A stretch of DNA of 11,134 nt from Candidatus Stahliibacteriota bacterium (GTDB taxonomy: Bacteria; Hydrothermota; Tepidihabitantia; SM23-42). Below the pieces are notes generated by a model. That model was not told where the DNA came from, searched no databases, and worked only from the letters and a program-made list of their open reading frames with translations. This document shows, one piece after another, positions 1 through 5,912 of the stretch. The stretch is taken from positions 1 through 11,134 of the forward strand of contig JAUWLY010000061.1 in assembly GCA_030613445.1 (NCBI GenBank), read 5' to 3'. The position numbers and the translations under genes were made by a program. Within the stretch, counting starts at the first letter, position 1. Each line of letters starts with the position of its first letter.

Positions 1-354
1 CAGAAAAAGATATATAAGGTTTTAGGGTTGAATCCAGAAGCAGATCTCATCACTTTATTGAACCTTGCTGGACAATACGTCCACGTCTCATTCGAAGGTG
101 AAACAATATTGACGGTTGGTAAAACAATTGAGTACATTCACGACAATTTTTCTGGAGCAGTAAATGCTATGCCCTTCACATGTATGCCCGGTAATATCGT
201 AACCACGCTTTATAAAAGGGTAAAAGACAAATATCCACACTTCCCACTTTTTGTGCTCTCACACGACGGATTAGACCATGCCGTTGAGTCAATGCGCCTT
301 GAAACATTTGTGAATCAGGCAAGGAATTACTCGGAGCAATTGTCCCATCCTTGA
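1..354 (+). CDS. CoA-dehydratase activase-like protein (DUF2229 type), C-terminal end only
   Basis: The frame is open from the first base of the window and ends at TGA 352-354, so only about the last 117 residues are present and the start lies upstream. The TTG at 28 is internal. The visible part contains GKTIEYIHDNF, then the signature VNAMPFTCMPGNIV, then an RLETFVNQAR segment. This order is what I know from the C-terminal domain of activase-related proteins of 2-hydroxyacyl-CoA dehydratases (BadF/HgdC relatives, DUF2229). In that family the Cys of the PFTCMPG motif is conserved. Full members supply or regulate ATP-driven electron transfer or act on CoA-type dehydratases, but the exact substrate cannot be told from this fragment. 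A strong promoter overlaps its stop codon, so it is probably a separate transcription unit from pal. The family call is from memory of the motif; the substrate is unknown. Confidence 0.75.
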   Translation, partial: QKKIYKVLGLNPEADLITLLNLAGQYVHVSFEGETILTVGKTIEYIHDNFSGAVNAMPFTCMPGNIVTTLYKRVKDKYPHFPLFVLSHDGLDHAVESMRLETFVNQARNYSEQLSHP

Positions 355-378
355 CAGTATTACAATTATAACTATAAT
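351..378 (+). promoter_or_regulatory. Consensus sigma70-type promoter for the Tol-Pal cluster
   Basis: A perfect -35 hexamer TTGACA (351-356) and a perfect -10 hexamer TATAAT (373-378) are separated by 16 bp. Transcription would start near 385, giving a leader of only about 13 bases before the pal ATG at 398. A GGAGG ribosome site lies at 389-393. The -35 box overlaps the stop codon of the upstream gene. The hexamers are read directly. That they act as the promoter for pal-cpoB-tolQRAB is inferred from position and from the absence of a comparable match further downstream. Confidence 0.75.
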
Positions 379-397
379 TAAGAAAAATGGAGGTATT

Positions 398-886
398 ATG
401 CGCTATTTTAAACTAACAATGCCAGTATTATTAGTCCTCGTGCTTTGCCTGGGTTGTGCAAAAAAGCAGGTAGTCCAACCCGTTGAAGAAATCCCGGTCG
501 AGGAAGAAATACCGTTTGAAGAGGTTGAAATTCCCGTAGAAATTCCCGTAGAACCAATAAGACCTGAGTTTGTGTTAGGAACTGTCTTCTTTGATTTTAA
601 CAAATCAGATCTCCGCGCTGATGCTGTAGAAGTTCTCCAGAGAAATTCAGAAATGCTCGGGCTTTACCCCGAGGTTAGAACGCTTATCGAAGGCCATTGT
701 TGCGAAATAGGCACGGCTGAGTATAACTTAGCATTAGGTGAACGCCGCGCCAAAGCTACACGTGATCACCTATTGATGCTGGGGATCACACCGGACCGAC
801 TTACCACTGTAAGTTACGGTGAAGAAAGACCTCTGGATCGAGCTAACCTCGAACGCAATCGACGTAGTGAATTCGTCGTTGAGTAA
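398..886 (+). CDS. pal: Pal, OmpA-family peptidoglycan-associated outer-membrane lipoprotein
   Basis: This 162-residue protein would anchor in the outer membrane by a lipid and bind peptidoglycan with its OmpA-like domain, serving as the outer partner of TolB and TolA. The signal peptide ends at LCLGC, with lipidated Cys 20; Cys at -3 makes the lipobox slightly atypical. A Pro/Glu/Val-rich linker (about 28-56) contains repeated VEIP units. The OmpA-like domain runs from about 58 to 162, with VFFDFNKSDL, GHCCEIGTAEYNLALGERRA and NRRSEF. The usual motif is GH-x-D-E-R-G, with Asp binding diaminopimelate; here Cys 102 takes the Asp place and Ile replaces Arg, while Arg 117 is kept. The start ATG follows GGAGG (389-393) at good spacing. 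The length is normal for Pal. The family call is firm; ligand binding through the altered site is uncertain. Confidence 0.93.
   Translation: MRYFKLTMPVLLVLVLCLGCAKKQVVQPVEEIPVEEEIPFEEVEIPVEIPVEPIRPEFVLGTVFFDFNKSDLRADAVEVLQRNSEMLGLYPEVRTLIEGHCCEIGTAEYNLALGERRAKATRDHLLMLGITPDRLTTVSYGEERPLDRANLERNRRSEFVVE
527..550 (+). repeat. 12-bp perfect tandem duplication in the Pal linker
   Basis: GAAATTCCCGTA occurs twice in succession (527-538 and 539-550) and encodes two E-I-P-V units of the acidic Pro/Val-rich linker between the lipid anchor and the OmpA-like domain of Pal. Looser VEEIPVEEEIPFEE units precede it. The exact DNA duplication suggests recent slippage; linker length is probably variable between relatives. 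Confidence 0.8.
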
Positions 887-889
887 ACG

Positions 890-930
890 CCGTAGGAAAT
901 CCCGCCTTGAAGGGCGAGGCATTCCAACGG
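890..930 (+). repeat. Imperfect hairpin between pal and cpoB
   Basis: The arms pair as CCGT (890-893) with ACGG (927-930), GGAA (895-898) with TTCC (922-925), CC (901-902) with GG (918-919) around a bulged A, and CGCC (903-906) with GGCG (913-916). This leaves a 6-base loop and a few mismatches. No T-run follows, so it is not a typical intrinsic terminator. The CCCGCCTT...AGGGCG core recalls hairpins at ends of IS200/IS605-type elements, so it may be a relic or a small non-autonomous element, or an mRNA-stabilising structure. The pairing is read directly; the origin is inference. Confidence 0.5.
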
Positions 931-958
931 GGTAAAACTGAAGAACCTGAATCTTAAC

Positions 959-1645
959 TTGTCCAAGAAAATAAGTTTTCTGCTATTCTGCCTCGTTATT
1001 TGCGGCTGTTTTAACCGCAGCAGATTCAATAATTTCAACTGGCAATTGGATAGCTTGAAATACTATACTACAAAATTCGACAGTATGCTTGAGTATCAGA
1101 ATGAAGAAATAAGCCATTTACGTATTGATTTCTACACTAAATCCAATGAACTCAGTGATAAAATAGAAATACTCAATTCGCGACTCAGTGATACGGAATT
1201 GCAATTGACGCGCATATATGAAAGGATTGGACCAAGACATAGCGTACCAGTGGATTCTGAAGACATCTCAAGAATCAGCCCAGAAGCACGGATGATCTAT
1301 GAATCATCTTATCTCAATTATGTAAAAGGCAATTACAGCGAAGCAATAAGCGGGTTTGAAAACTACTTGAAGGTATCACCCGATTCCCCTTTATCTGATA
1401 ATGCTCTTTATTGGATAGGCGAGTCCTACGCTGCCATGGGTAAGAGTCAACGTGCTGTGGATATCTTCAATGAAATGATAAAACGCTATCCAACCAGTAA
1501 CAAACGACCAACTGCACTCTATAAAATTGCGATCGTCTATGAAGAAACCGGCGACTTAAAAAGTGCAAAATACTACTACAATCAAATAGTGAAGGATTTC
1601 CCGAATTCTGCTGAAGCTGCCTTAGCCAAAGATAAACTGAAGTAA
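959..1645 (+). CDS. cpoB: CpoB/YbgF-like Tol-Pal system lipoprotein with coiled coil and TPR repeats
   Basis: This 228-residue protein has the CpoB (YbgF) architecture: signal sequence, coiled-coil segment (about 28-90) and three TPR-like repeats (about 111-228, including ISPEARMIYESSYLNYVKGN, ALYWIGESYAAMGK and ALYKIAIVYEETGD). In E. coli CpoB is periplasmic, binds TolA and links Tol-Pal constriction with PBP1B-driven wall synthesis. Here the signal ends in VICGC, a good lipobox, so Cys 17 is probably lipidated, unlike E. coli CpoB. The start is a TTG at 959 with no clear Shine-Dalgarno sequence. The frame is closed by TGA at 908-910 and no ATG or GTG lies between, so TTG is the best available start. 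The 890-930 hairpin stands directly upstream and may weaken or control initiation. The family is clear; the start is less so. Confidence 0.85.
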   Translation: MSKKISFLLFCLVICGCFNRSRFNNFNWQLDSLKYYTTKFDSMLEYQNEEISHLRIDFYTKSNELSDKIEILNSRLSDTELQLTRIYERIGPRHSVPVDSEDISRISPEARMIYESSYLNYVKGNYSEAISGFENYLKVSPDSPLSDNALYWIGESYAAMGKSQRAVDIFNEMIKRYPTSNKRPTALYKIAIVYEETGDLKSAKYYYNQIVKDFPNSAEAALAKDKLK

Positions 1646-1670
1646 GGATGCCGACCATCTGTATGCATCC
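1646..1670 (+). repeat. Small inverted repeat between cpoB and tolQ
   Basis: GGATGC (1646-1651) and its complement GCATCC (1665-1670) flank a 13-base loop immediately after the cpoB stop codon. A CCGCGG palindrome overlaps the right arm at 1669-1674. There is no T-run, so termination is unlikely. It could be a minor mRNA structure or chance. Confidence 0.3.
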
Positions 1671-1717
1671 GCGGTTATCTGTTTGAATCTAACATTATGA
1701 AGTAATGGAAGTAATGT

Positions 1718-2419
1718 ATGAATATCTTTAGAACATTCCTGGAGTCAAGTATTGCTGCCCAAACCATAATGGCGATACTTGCCATTTTTTCAATATGGTC
1801 CTGGGCTATATTTTTGAAGAAACTCTTCGATTTTTCAAAGATCAAGAAGATGAGCAAACGGTTCATGTCGACTTATCGTTTTCATCAACATACTAAAGAA
1901 TTAAAGAACATGGGTCCTTTGCTAAATGATAATCCATACGGTAGAATTCTAAGAAATGGCTTAGAAGAATTCGCAAAGCTGAAGGTTGGAAAAAGAATTA
2001 CGTCACCAGAACAGAACCCACATGGTGCACCAGGATTAGCAATGGAAGAACTCTCGGACAATATACGCTTGGCAATGGAACGCACAAAGATCAGTGAAAT
2101 TGCTGAACTGGAAAGATCGCTACCTACACTTGGTACGTTTGTCAGCGTCAGCCCTTTCCTTGGGTTACTGGGGACTGTTTGGGGCATCATGCAAGCATTC
2201 TTGGATATCCGGTTACGCGGCTCAGCCCATATCACTATCGTTGCACCAGGCATATCAGATGCATTGATCACAACTGTTTACGGACTCCTTGTTGCCATAC
2301 CTGCTTTGATCTTCTATAATATTTTCAGGGCACGCGTCAACAATTACGGGGCACAGTTAGATCAGTTCATTAATGAGGTTTTTGCCAAACTTCGTAAAGA
2401 ATTACTTTTTCAGCAGTGA
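1718..2419 (+). CDS. tolQ: TolQ, proton-channel subunit of the Tol-Pal motor
   Basis: This is a 233-residue inner-membrane protein of the MotA/TolQ/ExbB family. With TolR it forms the proton channel that energises TolA. Three membrane segments are visible: about 14-34, 138-160 and 178-202, with a long cytoplasmic loop (about 40-135) between the first two. The signature SPFLGLLGTVWGIMQAF (145-161) and the APGISDALITTVYGLLVAIPA segment match TolQ better than ExbB, as does WGIMQAF compared with E. coli WGIMHAF. Thr 153 and Thr 185/186 fall at the two channel-lining Thr positions known in E. coli TolQ (T145, T178). ATG 1718 follows GGAAG at 1707-1711. The gene overlaps tolR by 4 bp (GTGA), which together with the tolR, TolA-like and tolB neighbours supports TolQ over ExbB. 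Confidence 0.93.
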   Translation: MNIFRTFLESSIAAQTIMAILAIFSIWSWAIFLKKLFDFSKIKKMSKRFMSTYRFHQHTKELKNMGPLLNDNPYGRILRNGLEEFAKLKVGKRITSPEQNPHGAPGLAMEELSDNIRLAMERTKISEIAELERSLPTLGTFVSVSPFLGLLGTVWGIMQAFLDIRLRGSAHITIVAPGISDALITTVYGLLVAIPALIFYNIFRARVNNYGAQLDQFINEVFAKLRKELLFQQ

Positions 2420-2811
2420 AAACTAAAGGCTTAATTTCAGAAATGAACATGACCTCGCTGGCTGATGTGAGTATCACCCTGCTCGTGATATTCATGATCA
2501 CCGCTCCCATGATGACACCTGGTATTGATGTTAATCTGCCGCGAACCGATGCTTCATTACCACATGATGAAGAAGGAATCACTGTTTCAATAAAAAATAC
2601 CGGCGAGATTTACATCGATAATGAAAAAGTTGCCGTTGAAGATTTTGAGCGCATATTGAAGAAAGACCTGGAGAGTAAACCACCCAGCGTTATTGTTTAT
2701 TTGCGCGCGGACGAGAAAATCGATTATGGCTATGCAATAGAGATCATCGGCAGAATGAGAAAAGCTGGCGTTAGAGAATTAGGCTTAATAGCTGATATAC
2801 CCCTGGAATGA
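2416..2811 (+). CDS. tolR: TolR, proton-channel/peptidoglycan-binding subunit (ExbD/TolR family)
   Basis: This is a 131-residue single-pass inner-membrane protein. The N-terminal MNMTSLADVSITLLVIFMIT segment carries the conserved membrane Asp (Asp 17, equal to TolR D23), which takes part in proton flow. A periplasmic domain (about 36-131) follows, with ITVSIKNTGEIYIDNEKV and VIVYLRADEKIDYG as expected for ExbD/TolR. The start is GTG at 2416, overlapping the tolQ stop as GTGA, so its translation is probably coupled to tolQ. The stop in turn overlaps the next ATG (ATGA, 2808-2811). The length is slightly under E. coli TolR (142 residues). Confidence 0.92.
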   Translation: MKTKGLISEMNMTSLADVSITLLVIFMITAPMMTPGIDVNLPRTDASLPHDEEGITVSIKNTGEIYIDNEKVAVEDFERILKKDLESKPPSVIVYLRADEKIDYGYAIEIIGRMRKAGVRELGLIADIPLE

Positions 2812-3425
2812 ATCGATTTCATTTTGTATCTGCTTTCGTACATCTTTTGTTTTTCTCAGTATTATTATTGGCGAACCGCAGCGTCAAACCTATCCCCAGG
2901 GTTGAGATCTACAAGGTAAGCATCGCTCCCTTGCCCCAACCCAAGATACTCAGTATCGAAGAACCAGTAGAAGAAGAAATAAAAAAAGAAGAGAAGAAAG
3001 AAATAATCAAGGAAAAGGCACCGCCAAAAGAAAAAACATCTTCGGTAAAGACGGAAAAAAAGAAACCGAAAATACCAGAAAAGATAATAAAAAAAGGGTT
3101 ACCTGACATCAAACCCAAGATTTACACAGGTAGTGGCAGGGGTTTCACCTATTCATATTATCTGAATATCCTCTTAAATAAAATAAACAAGAACTGGCAT
3201 AATCCATACCAGGGAAAAGACGTCGTTTTAAAAAGCACAGTGTATTTCGAGGTTGATAAAAAAGGCAAGATTTATAGTGTACGATTGGAAGAGAGTTCTG
3301 GCGATAACATGTACAACGAAACTACAATCCGCGCCGTAACTCTCGCCAAGAAGTTACCGCCGCTTCCCAAAGAGTTTGCGGATGACTACCTCAAGGTCCA
3401 TTTAGAATTCCTGACCGCACAGTGA
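2808..3425 (+). CDS. tolA: TolA/TonB-type energy transducer
   Basis: This 205-residue protein has an N-terminal membrane anchor (about 6-23) and a long Pro/Lys/Glu-rich periplasmic spacer (about 40-105; PVEEEIKKEEKKEIIKEK and similar). Its C-terminal TonB/TolA domain (about 115-205) contains INKNWHNPYQGKD, VYFEVDKKGKIYSVRLEESS and AVTLAKKLPPLPKEF. It should connect the TolQR motor to TolB and Pal across the periplasm. It is about half the length of E. coli TolA and lacks a long helical domain, so a TonB-family label is equally fair on sequence alone. The position between tolR and tolB decides for a Tol role. ATG 2808 overlaps the tolR stop (ATGA), and the stop overlaps GTG 3422 (GTGA). Confidence 0.85.
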   Translation: MNRFHFVSAFVHLLFFSVLLLANRSVKPIPRVEIYKVSIAPLPQPKILSIEEPVEEEIKKEEKKEIIKEKAPPKEKTSSVKTEKKKPKIPEKIIKKGLPDIKPKIYTGSGRGFTYSYYLNILLNKINKNWHNPYQGKDVVLKSTVYFEVDKKGKIYSVRLEESSGDNMYNETTIRAVTLAKKLPPLPKEFADDYLKVHLEFLTAQ

Positions 3426-3434
3426 ATACTGCTG

Positions 3435-3616
3435 TAAATTCTAAATCCGAAATCCTAAATTCTAAACAAATCCGAAGCACTAAATTCAAATCTTCTAAAC
3501 ATTTATACTCCCACCTCTCTCTTCCTCAATGGGAAGGATTGAAACAGAAGCGTTTTGAGCATTTGGATTTAGGATTTAAAAATTATTTAGTATTTAGAGT
3601 TTTGAAATTAGGATTT
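3435..3616 (+). repeat. Interspersed palindromic repeat, copy 1, inserted at the 5' end of tolB
   Basis: About 180 bases of low-complexity repeat begin with CTAAATCCGAAATCCTAAA-type words. They end with the complementary GGATTTAGGATTT and TTTGAAATTAGGATTT words, so the element is an imperfect long palindrome. It lies between the GTG overlapping the tolA stop (3422) and the body of tolB. It has no stop codon in the tolB frame. The encoded peptide includes NSKSEILNSKQIR, closely like NSKHEIRNPKQSR from the copy in front of atpD. The edges are approximate. Confidence 0.8.
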
Positions 3617-4849
3617 TTCCATGTAATGGCGTTGATTCTCTCGTTGTCTGCGATCAGTGATTTCGCTTATAGTCAGGATATCTATCTCCGTCTAACTGAT
3701 TATGGAGGCGGCAAGACCAACCTCGTAATTGAACCTTTCACCACCACAGAGATATCCTACGAATTATTGACCAAAGTGAGGAATGTCGAAATTGTTATTG
3801 CTAAGGACCTTGAATATTCCCTTTATTTCGATGTCTTTGCTGATACTGCCGCGCTCAGCGATTCTAATAGTCAAGGGATTCTCTTAAGAGGTAAAGCAGA
3901 TATGACGCAGCTTTCCATTGTCTGCGAGGATTTTGCATCGCATGAGGTGATCTTCGAACAAGACTACCCACTCACTGATGCACTGCGTAAAACTGCCCAT
4001 GAAATATCCGATGATATTATCGAATATATTATCGGTGAAAAAGGTATCGCCTCAACCAAGATAGTGTTTTCCTATCGGACTGGTAGCAATAAGGAACTGG
4101 CAATAGTCGATTACGATGGTTTTAATTTCACACCGCTCACCAAAAACGGTCGCTTTAACCTTTTTCCAGCTTGGGCTCCAGATAGTAGAAGGATACTCTT
4201 TTCAACCCACATGAAAAACAGTTTATGCATTTACCTGTTCGATTTAGTTAAAAAAGAAATTAAGATCATATCTTCATTTAAGGGTTTGAATTTTGCTCCG
4301 TGCTGGTCGCCCGATGCTTCGAAAATATGTCTGAGTTTAACAAAAGATGGTAATGCTGAAATATACATCCTGGATTTAGCTACGAAGAAACTGAATCGGC
4401 TTACTTATAACTGGGCGATTGATACATCACCTACCTTCTCACCAAATAGTCGGGAAATTGCCTTTGTATCGGATCGAACCGGCAACCCTCAAGTCTATGT
4501 GATGGACATTCATGGCGGCAACCTGAGACGGCTTACGTTCCACGGTGACTATAATACCTCACCAGCCTGGTCACCGCGCGGCGACATCATCGCCTATGTT
4601 TCCAGGCAGGACGACCATTCACAACAAATATACGTTACTGACCCTTATGATTTTTCACCCGTCCGTTTGACTTATGACGGGAACAATGAAGAACCGTCTT
4701 GGTCACCTGATGGCTTACACATTGTTTTCACATCAAACCGGACCGGCGTATATGAACTATATACAATGAACTGGGATGGTTCCCGGGAACGCAAGATGAC
4801 TGACGGCGTGACGGCTAATGCTCCAGACTGGTCCCCAGTTATCGAATAG
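3602..4849 (+). CDS. tolB: TolB, periplasmic beta-propeller of Tol-Pal
   Basis: TolB links TolA and Pal at the division site. From TTG 3602 the product has 415 residues (E. coli has 430). A signal peptide begins MKLGFF with cleavage expected at AYS|Q (24/25). A TolB N-terminal domain (about 27-145) follows, then a six-bladed propeller (about 153-415) with repeated PD40 motifs such as AWAPDSRRILFS, CWSPDASKICLS, TFSPNSREIAFVSDRTG, AWSPRGDIIAYVS and SWSPDGLHIVFTSNRTG. The start is ambiguous. GTG 3422 overlaps the tolA stop and is in frame, but would place 60 repeat-encoded residues before the signal peptide. ATG 3626 gives a signal peptide with no positive charge. TTG 3602, inside the end of the repeat, restores a Lys and is my choice. 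The stop codon is 1 bp from the transposon end. Confidence 0.9.
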   Translation: MKLGFFHVMALILSLSAISDFAYSQDIYLRLTDYGGGKTNLVIEPFTTTEISYELLTKVRNVEIVIAKDLEYSLYFDVFADTAALSDSNSQGILLRGKADMTQLSIVCEDFASHEVIFEQDYPLTDALRKTAHEISDDIIEYIIGEKGIASTKIVFSYRTGSNKELAIVDYDGFNFTPLTKNGRFNLFPAWAPDSRRILFSTHMKNSLCIYLFDLVKKEIKIISSFKGLNFAPCWSPDASKICLSLTKDGNAEIYILDLATKKLNRLTYNWAIDTSPTFSPNSREIAFVSDRTGNPQVYVMDIHGGNLRRLTFHGDYNTSPAWSPRGDIIAYVSRQDDHSQQIYVTDPYDFSPVRLTYDGNNEEPSWSPDGLHIVFTSNRTGVYELYTMNWDGSRERKMTDGVTANAPDWSPVIE

Positions 4850-4850
4850 C

Positions 4851-4876
4851 TGGGGTCAAATCTTGACTATTGACAA
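4851..4876 (+). repeat. Left terminal inverted repeat of the element
   Basis: The repeat begins TGGGGTCAAATC and ends TATTGACAA. It is perfectly complementary to 5887-5912. It contains a small hairpin, GTCAA-ATC-TTGAC (4855-4867), of the kind HUH transposases recognise in single-stranded DNA. It also encodes the last codons and the stop codon of the transposase (TGA at 4858-4856 on the minus strand). Confidence 0.9.
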
Positions 4877-5857
4877 ATTATTCCTGACCTTTGTTTCTGC
4901 TTGTTTGAAGTATTCTTTAACCTTAATATCCTTCAGCATTTTTCTCTTCAGACGCCGTCGTAACTGGCTGATCGCAGAATAACTAACTCCACCTAACAAT
5001 TCCCCTATTTCATGTTGTTTTACACTACTAAAACGGTAGAGCAATTCACTGGCAATGCCACGAGCAACACTATTACCCCATCGACCAACTATTTTTCCTT
5101 TATCCACATTCATAGCCTTAGCCACACAATCAATTATGGTATCTGGGTCGGCGATTCTGCTCATCAGACTCTGATATGATGGCTGCTCACACACCGATTC
5201 GTTTTCTATCAATTCATTTCTTGCTTTCGAAATGAAATCTTCACTCCCCAAAATGAAACCGTGCTTCATATCCTCAAAAGGATTTGGCAAATCATGGTTT
5301 ATCCCGTCTATTACAAAATTCTTATAATAACGACGACCACCGACCATTGCGAGGATCATGTCATAATCAATGAAATCAAATGCAGACTTCCTATTAACAT
5401 AGCCCGGTAGACTACTCCATTGATACGTTAGTATAAAACTCCACACTTTGTGTATATTTTTGTCTTTTATACTTGTCTTTCGGAAATAATTCAAATGCAT
5501 GTAGCGTGAAACCTCAAGCAAATAATTATCAACGTCCACTAAAATGGCATTGTATCGCCCCTGATACAAATGTCCGCAGCGGTGATGACGGTAGTTAAAC
5601 CAACCAGTATAACTAATGTTGAAACGACGCATGAATTCACTGAGATTAGCCCGTTTTGTCTGAATCAGTAGATGAAAATGGTTGGACATTAGAATATACG
5701 CAAATATCCTTACATCATAGATTTCCAAAGTTTCGACAAGCAGATTTAAAAATTTTGCACGATCACCGTTATCAAGAAAGATCGACTTTTTCGCATTACC
5801 ACGGCAAGTAATATGATAAAAAGCTCCTGGAAACTGAATTCTGAGAGGTCTAGTCAT
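4856..5857 (-). CDS. REP-associated (IS200-like Y1) transposase with C-terminal DnaA-like helix-turn-helix domain
   Basis: This 333-residue protein begins MTRPLRIQFPGAFYHITCRG, the usual opening of RAYT/Y1 transposases. The HUH motif is H60-F-H62 (MSNHFHLLIQ), binding the catalytic metal. The nucleophilic Tyr is probably Tyr 119 in SRYMHLNYFR, placed by analogy. Residues about 1-150 form the Y1 nuclease. The C-terminal part (about 233-310, IIDCVAKAMNVDKGKIVGRW and EIGELLGGVSYSAISQLRRR) resembles a DnaA domain IV/helix-turn-helix DNA-binding module, as found in long members of this family. It should nick and join single-stranded DNA at the terminal hairpins. The start ATG (5857) follows GAAGGT. 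The gene looks intact, with no frameshift. Its last codons and stop lie in the left terminal repeat. Confidence 0.92.
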   Translation of the reverse strand: MTRPLRIQFPGAFYHITCRGNAKKSIFLDNGDRAKFLNLLVETLEIYDVRIFAYILMSNHFHLLIQTKRANLSEFMRRFNISYTGWFNYRHHRCGHLYQGRYNAILVDVDNYLLEVSRYMHLNYFRKTSIKDKNIHKVWSFILTYQWSSLPGYVNRKSAFDFIDYDMILAMVGGRRYYKNFVIDGINHDLPNPFEDMKHGFILGSEDFISKARNELIENESVCEQPSYQSLMSRIADPDTIIDCVAKAMNVDKGKIVGRWGNSVARGIASELLYRFSSVKQHEIGELLGGVSYSAISQLRRRLKRKMLKDIKVKEYFKQAETKVRNNLSIVKI

Positions 5858-5886
5858 ACTTGGTTACCTTCTATGTTTTATTCAAG

Positions 5887-5912
5887 TTGTCAATAGTCAA
5901 GATTTGACCCCA
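5887..5912 (-). repeat. Right terminal inverted repeat of the element
   Basis: This is the perfect reverse complement of 4851-4876, with the hairpin GTCAA-GAT-TTGAC at 5896-5908. Read toward the transposase it contains TTGACT and TTGACA, both -35-like. A convincing -10 box does not follow, so a promoter here is only possible. Confidence 0.9.

Larger units (their letters stand above)
4851..5912 (-). mobile_element. HUH (IS200-like/RAYT) transposase element with 26-bp terminal inverted repeats
   Basis: The element is 1,062 bp and is bounded by perfect 26-bp inverted repeats (4851-4876 and 5887-5912). It contains one transposase gene on the minus strand. The left end lies one base after the tolB TAG (4847-4849), and the right end directly abuts the stop codon (5913-5915) of the convergent gene. 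I see no target-site duplication (left flank CGAATAGC, right flank TCACTTAA), which fits single-strand HUH transposition. Both reading frames next to it end normally, so the insertion is apparently harmless. Confidence 0.85.

Noticed and set aside
403..603. Minus-strand open frame rich in Gly-Ile-Ser-Thr repeats
   Set aside because: It is the antisense shadow of the repetitive Pro/Glu/Val linker of pal; no ribosome site and no family resemblance.
1885..2271. 128-residue minus-strand open frame within tolQ
   Set aside because: Antisense to a well-recognised tolQ; the composition follows from tolQ codons.
3422..3640. Target-site duplication flanking the palindromic repeat at tolB
   Set aside because: The sequences around GTG 3422 and ATG 3626 are only loosely alike; no exact direct repeat could be found.
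4850..4880. Left transposon end as an intrinsic terminator for tolB
   Set aside because: The hairpin stem is 5 A/T-rich base pairs and no U-run follows, so termination is not supported.
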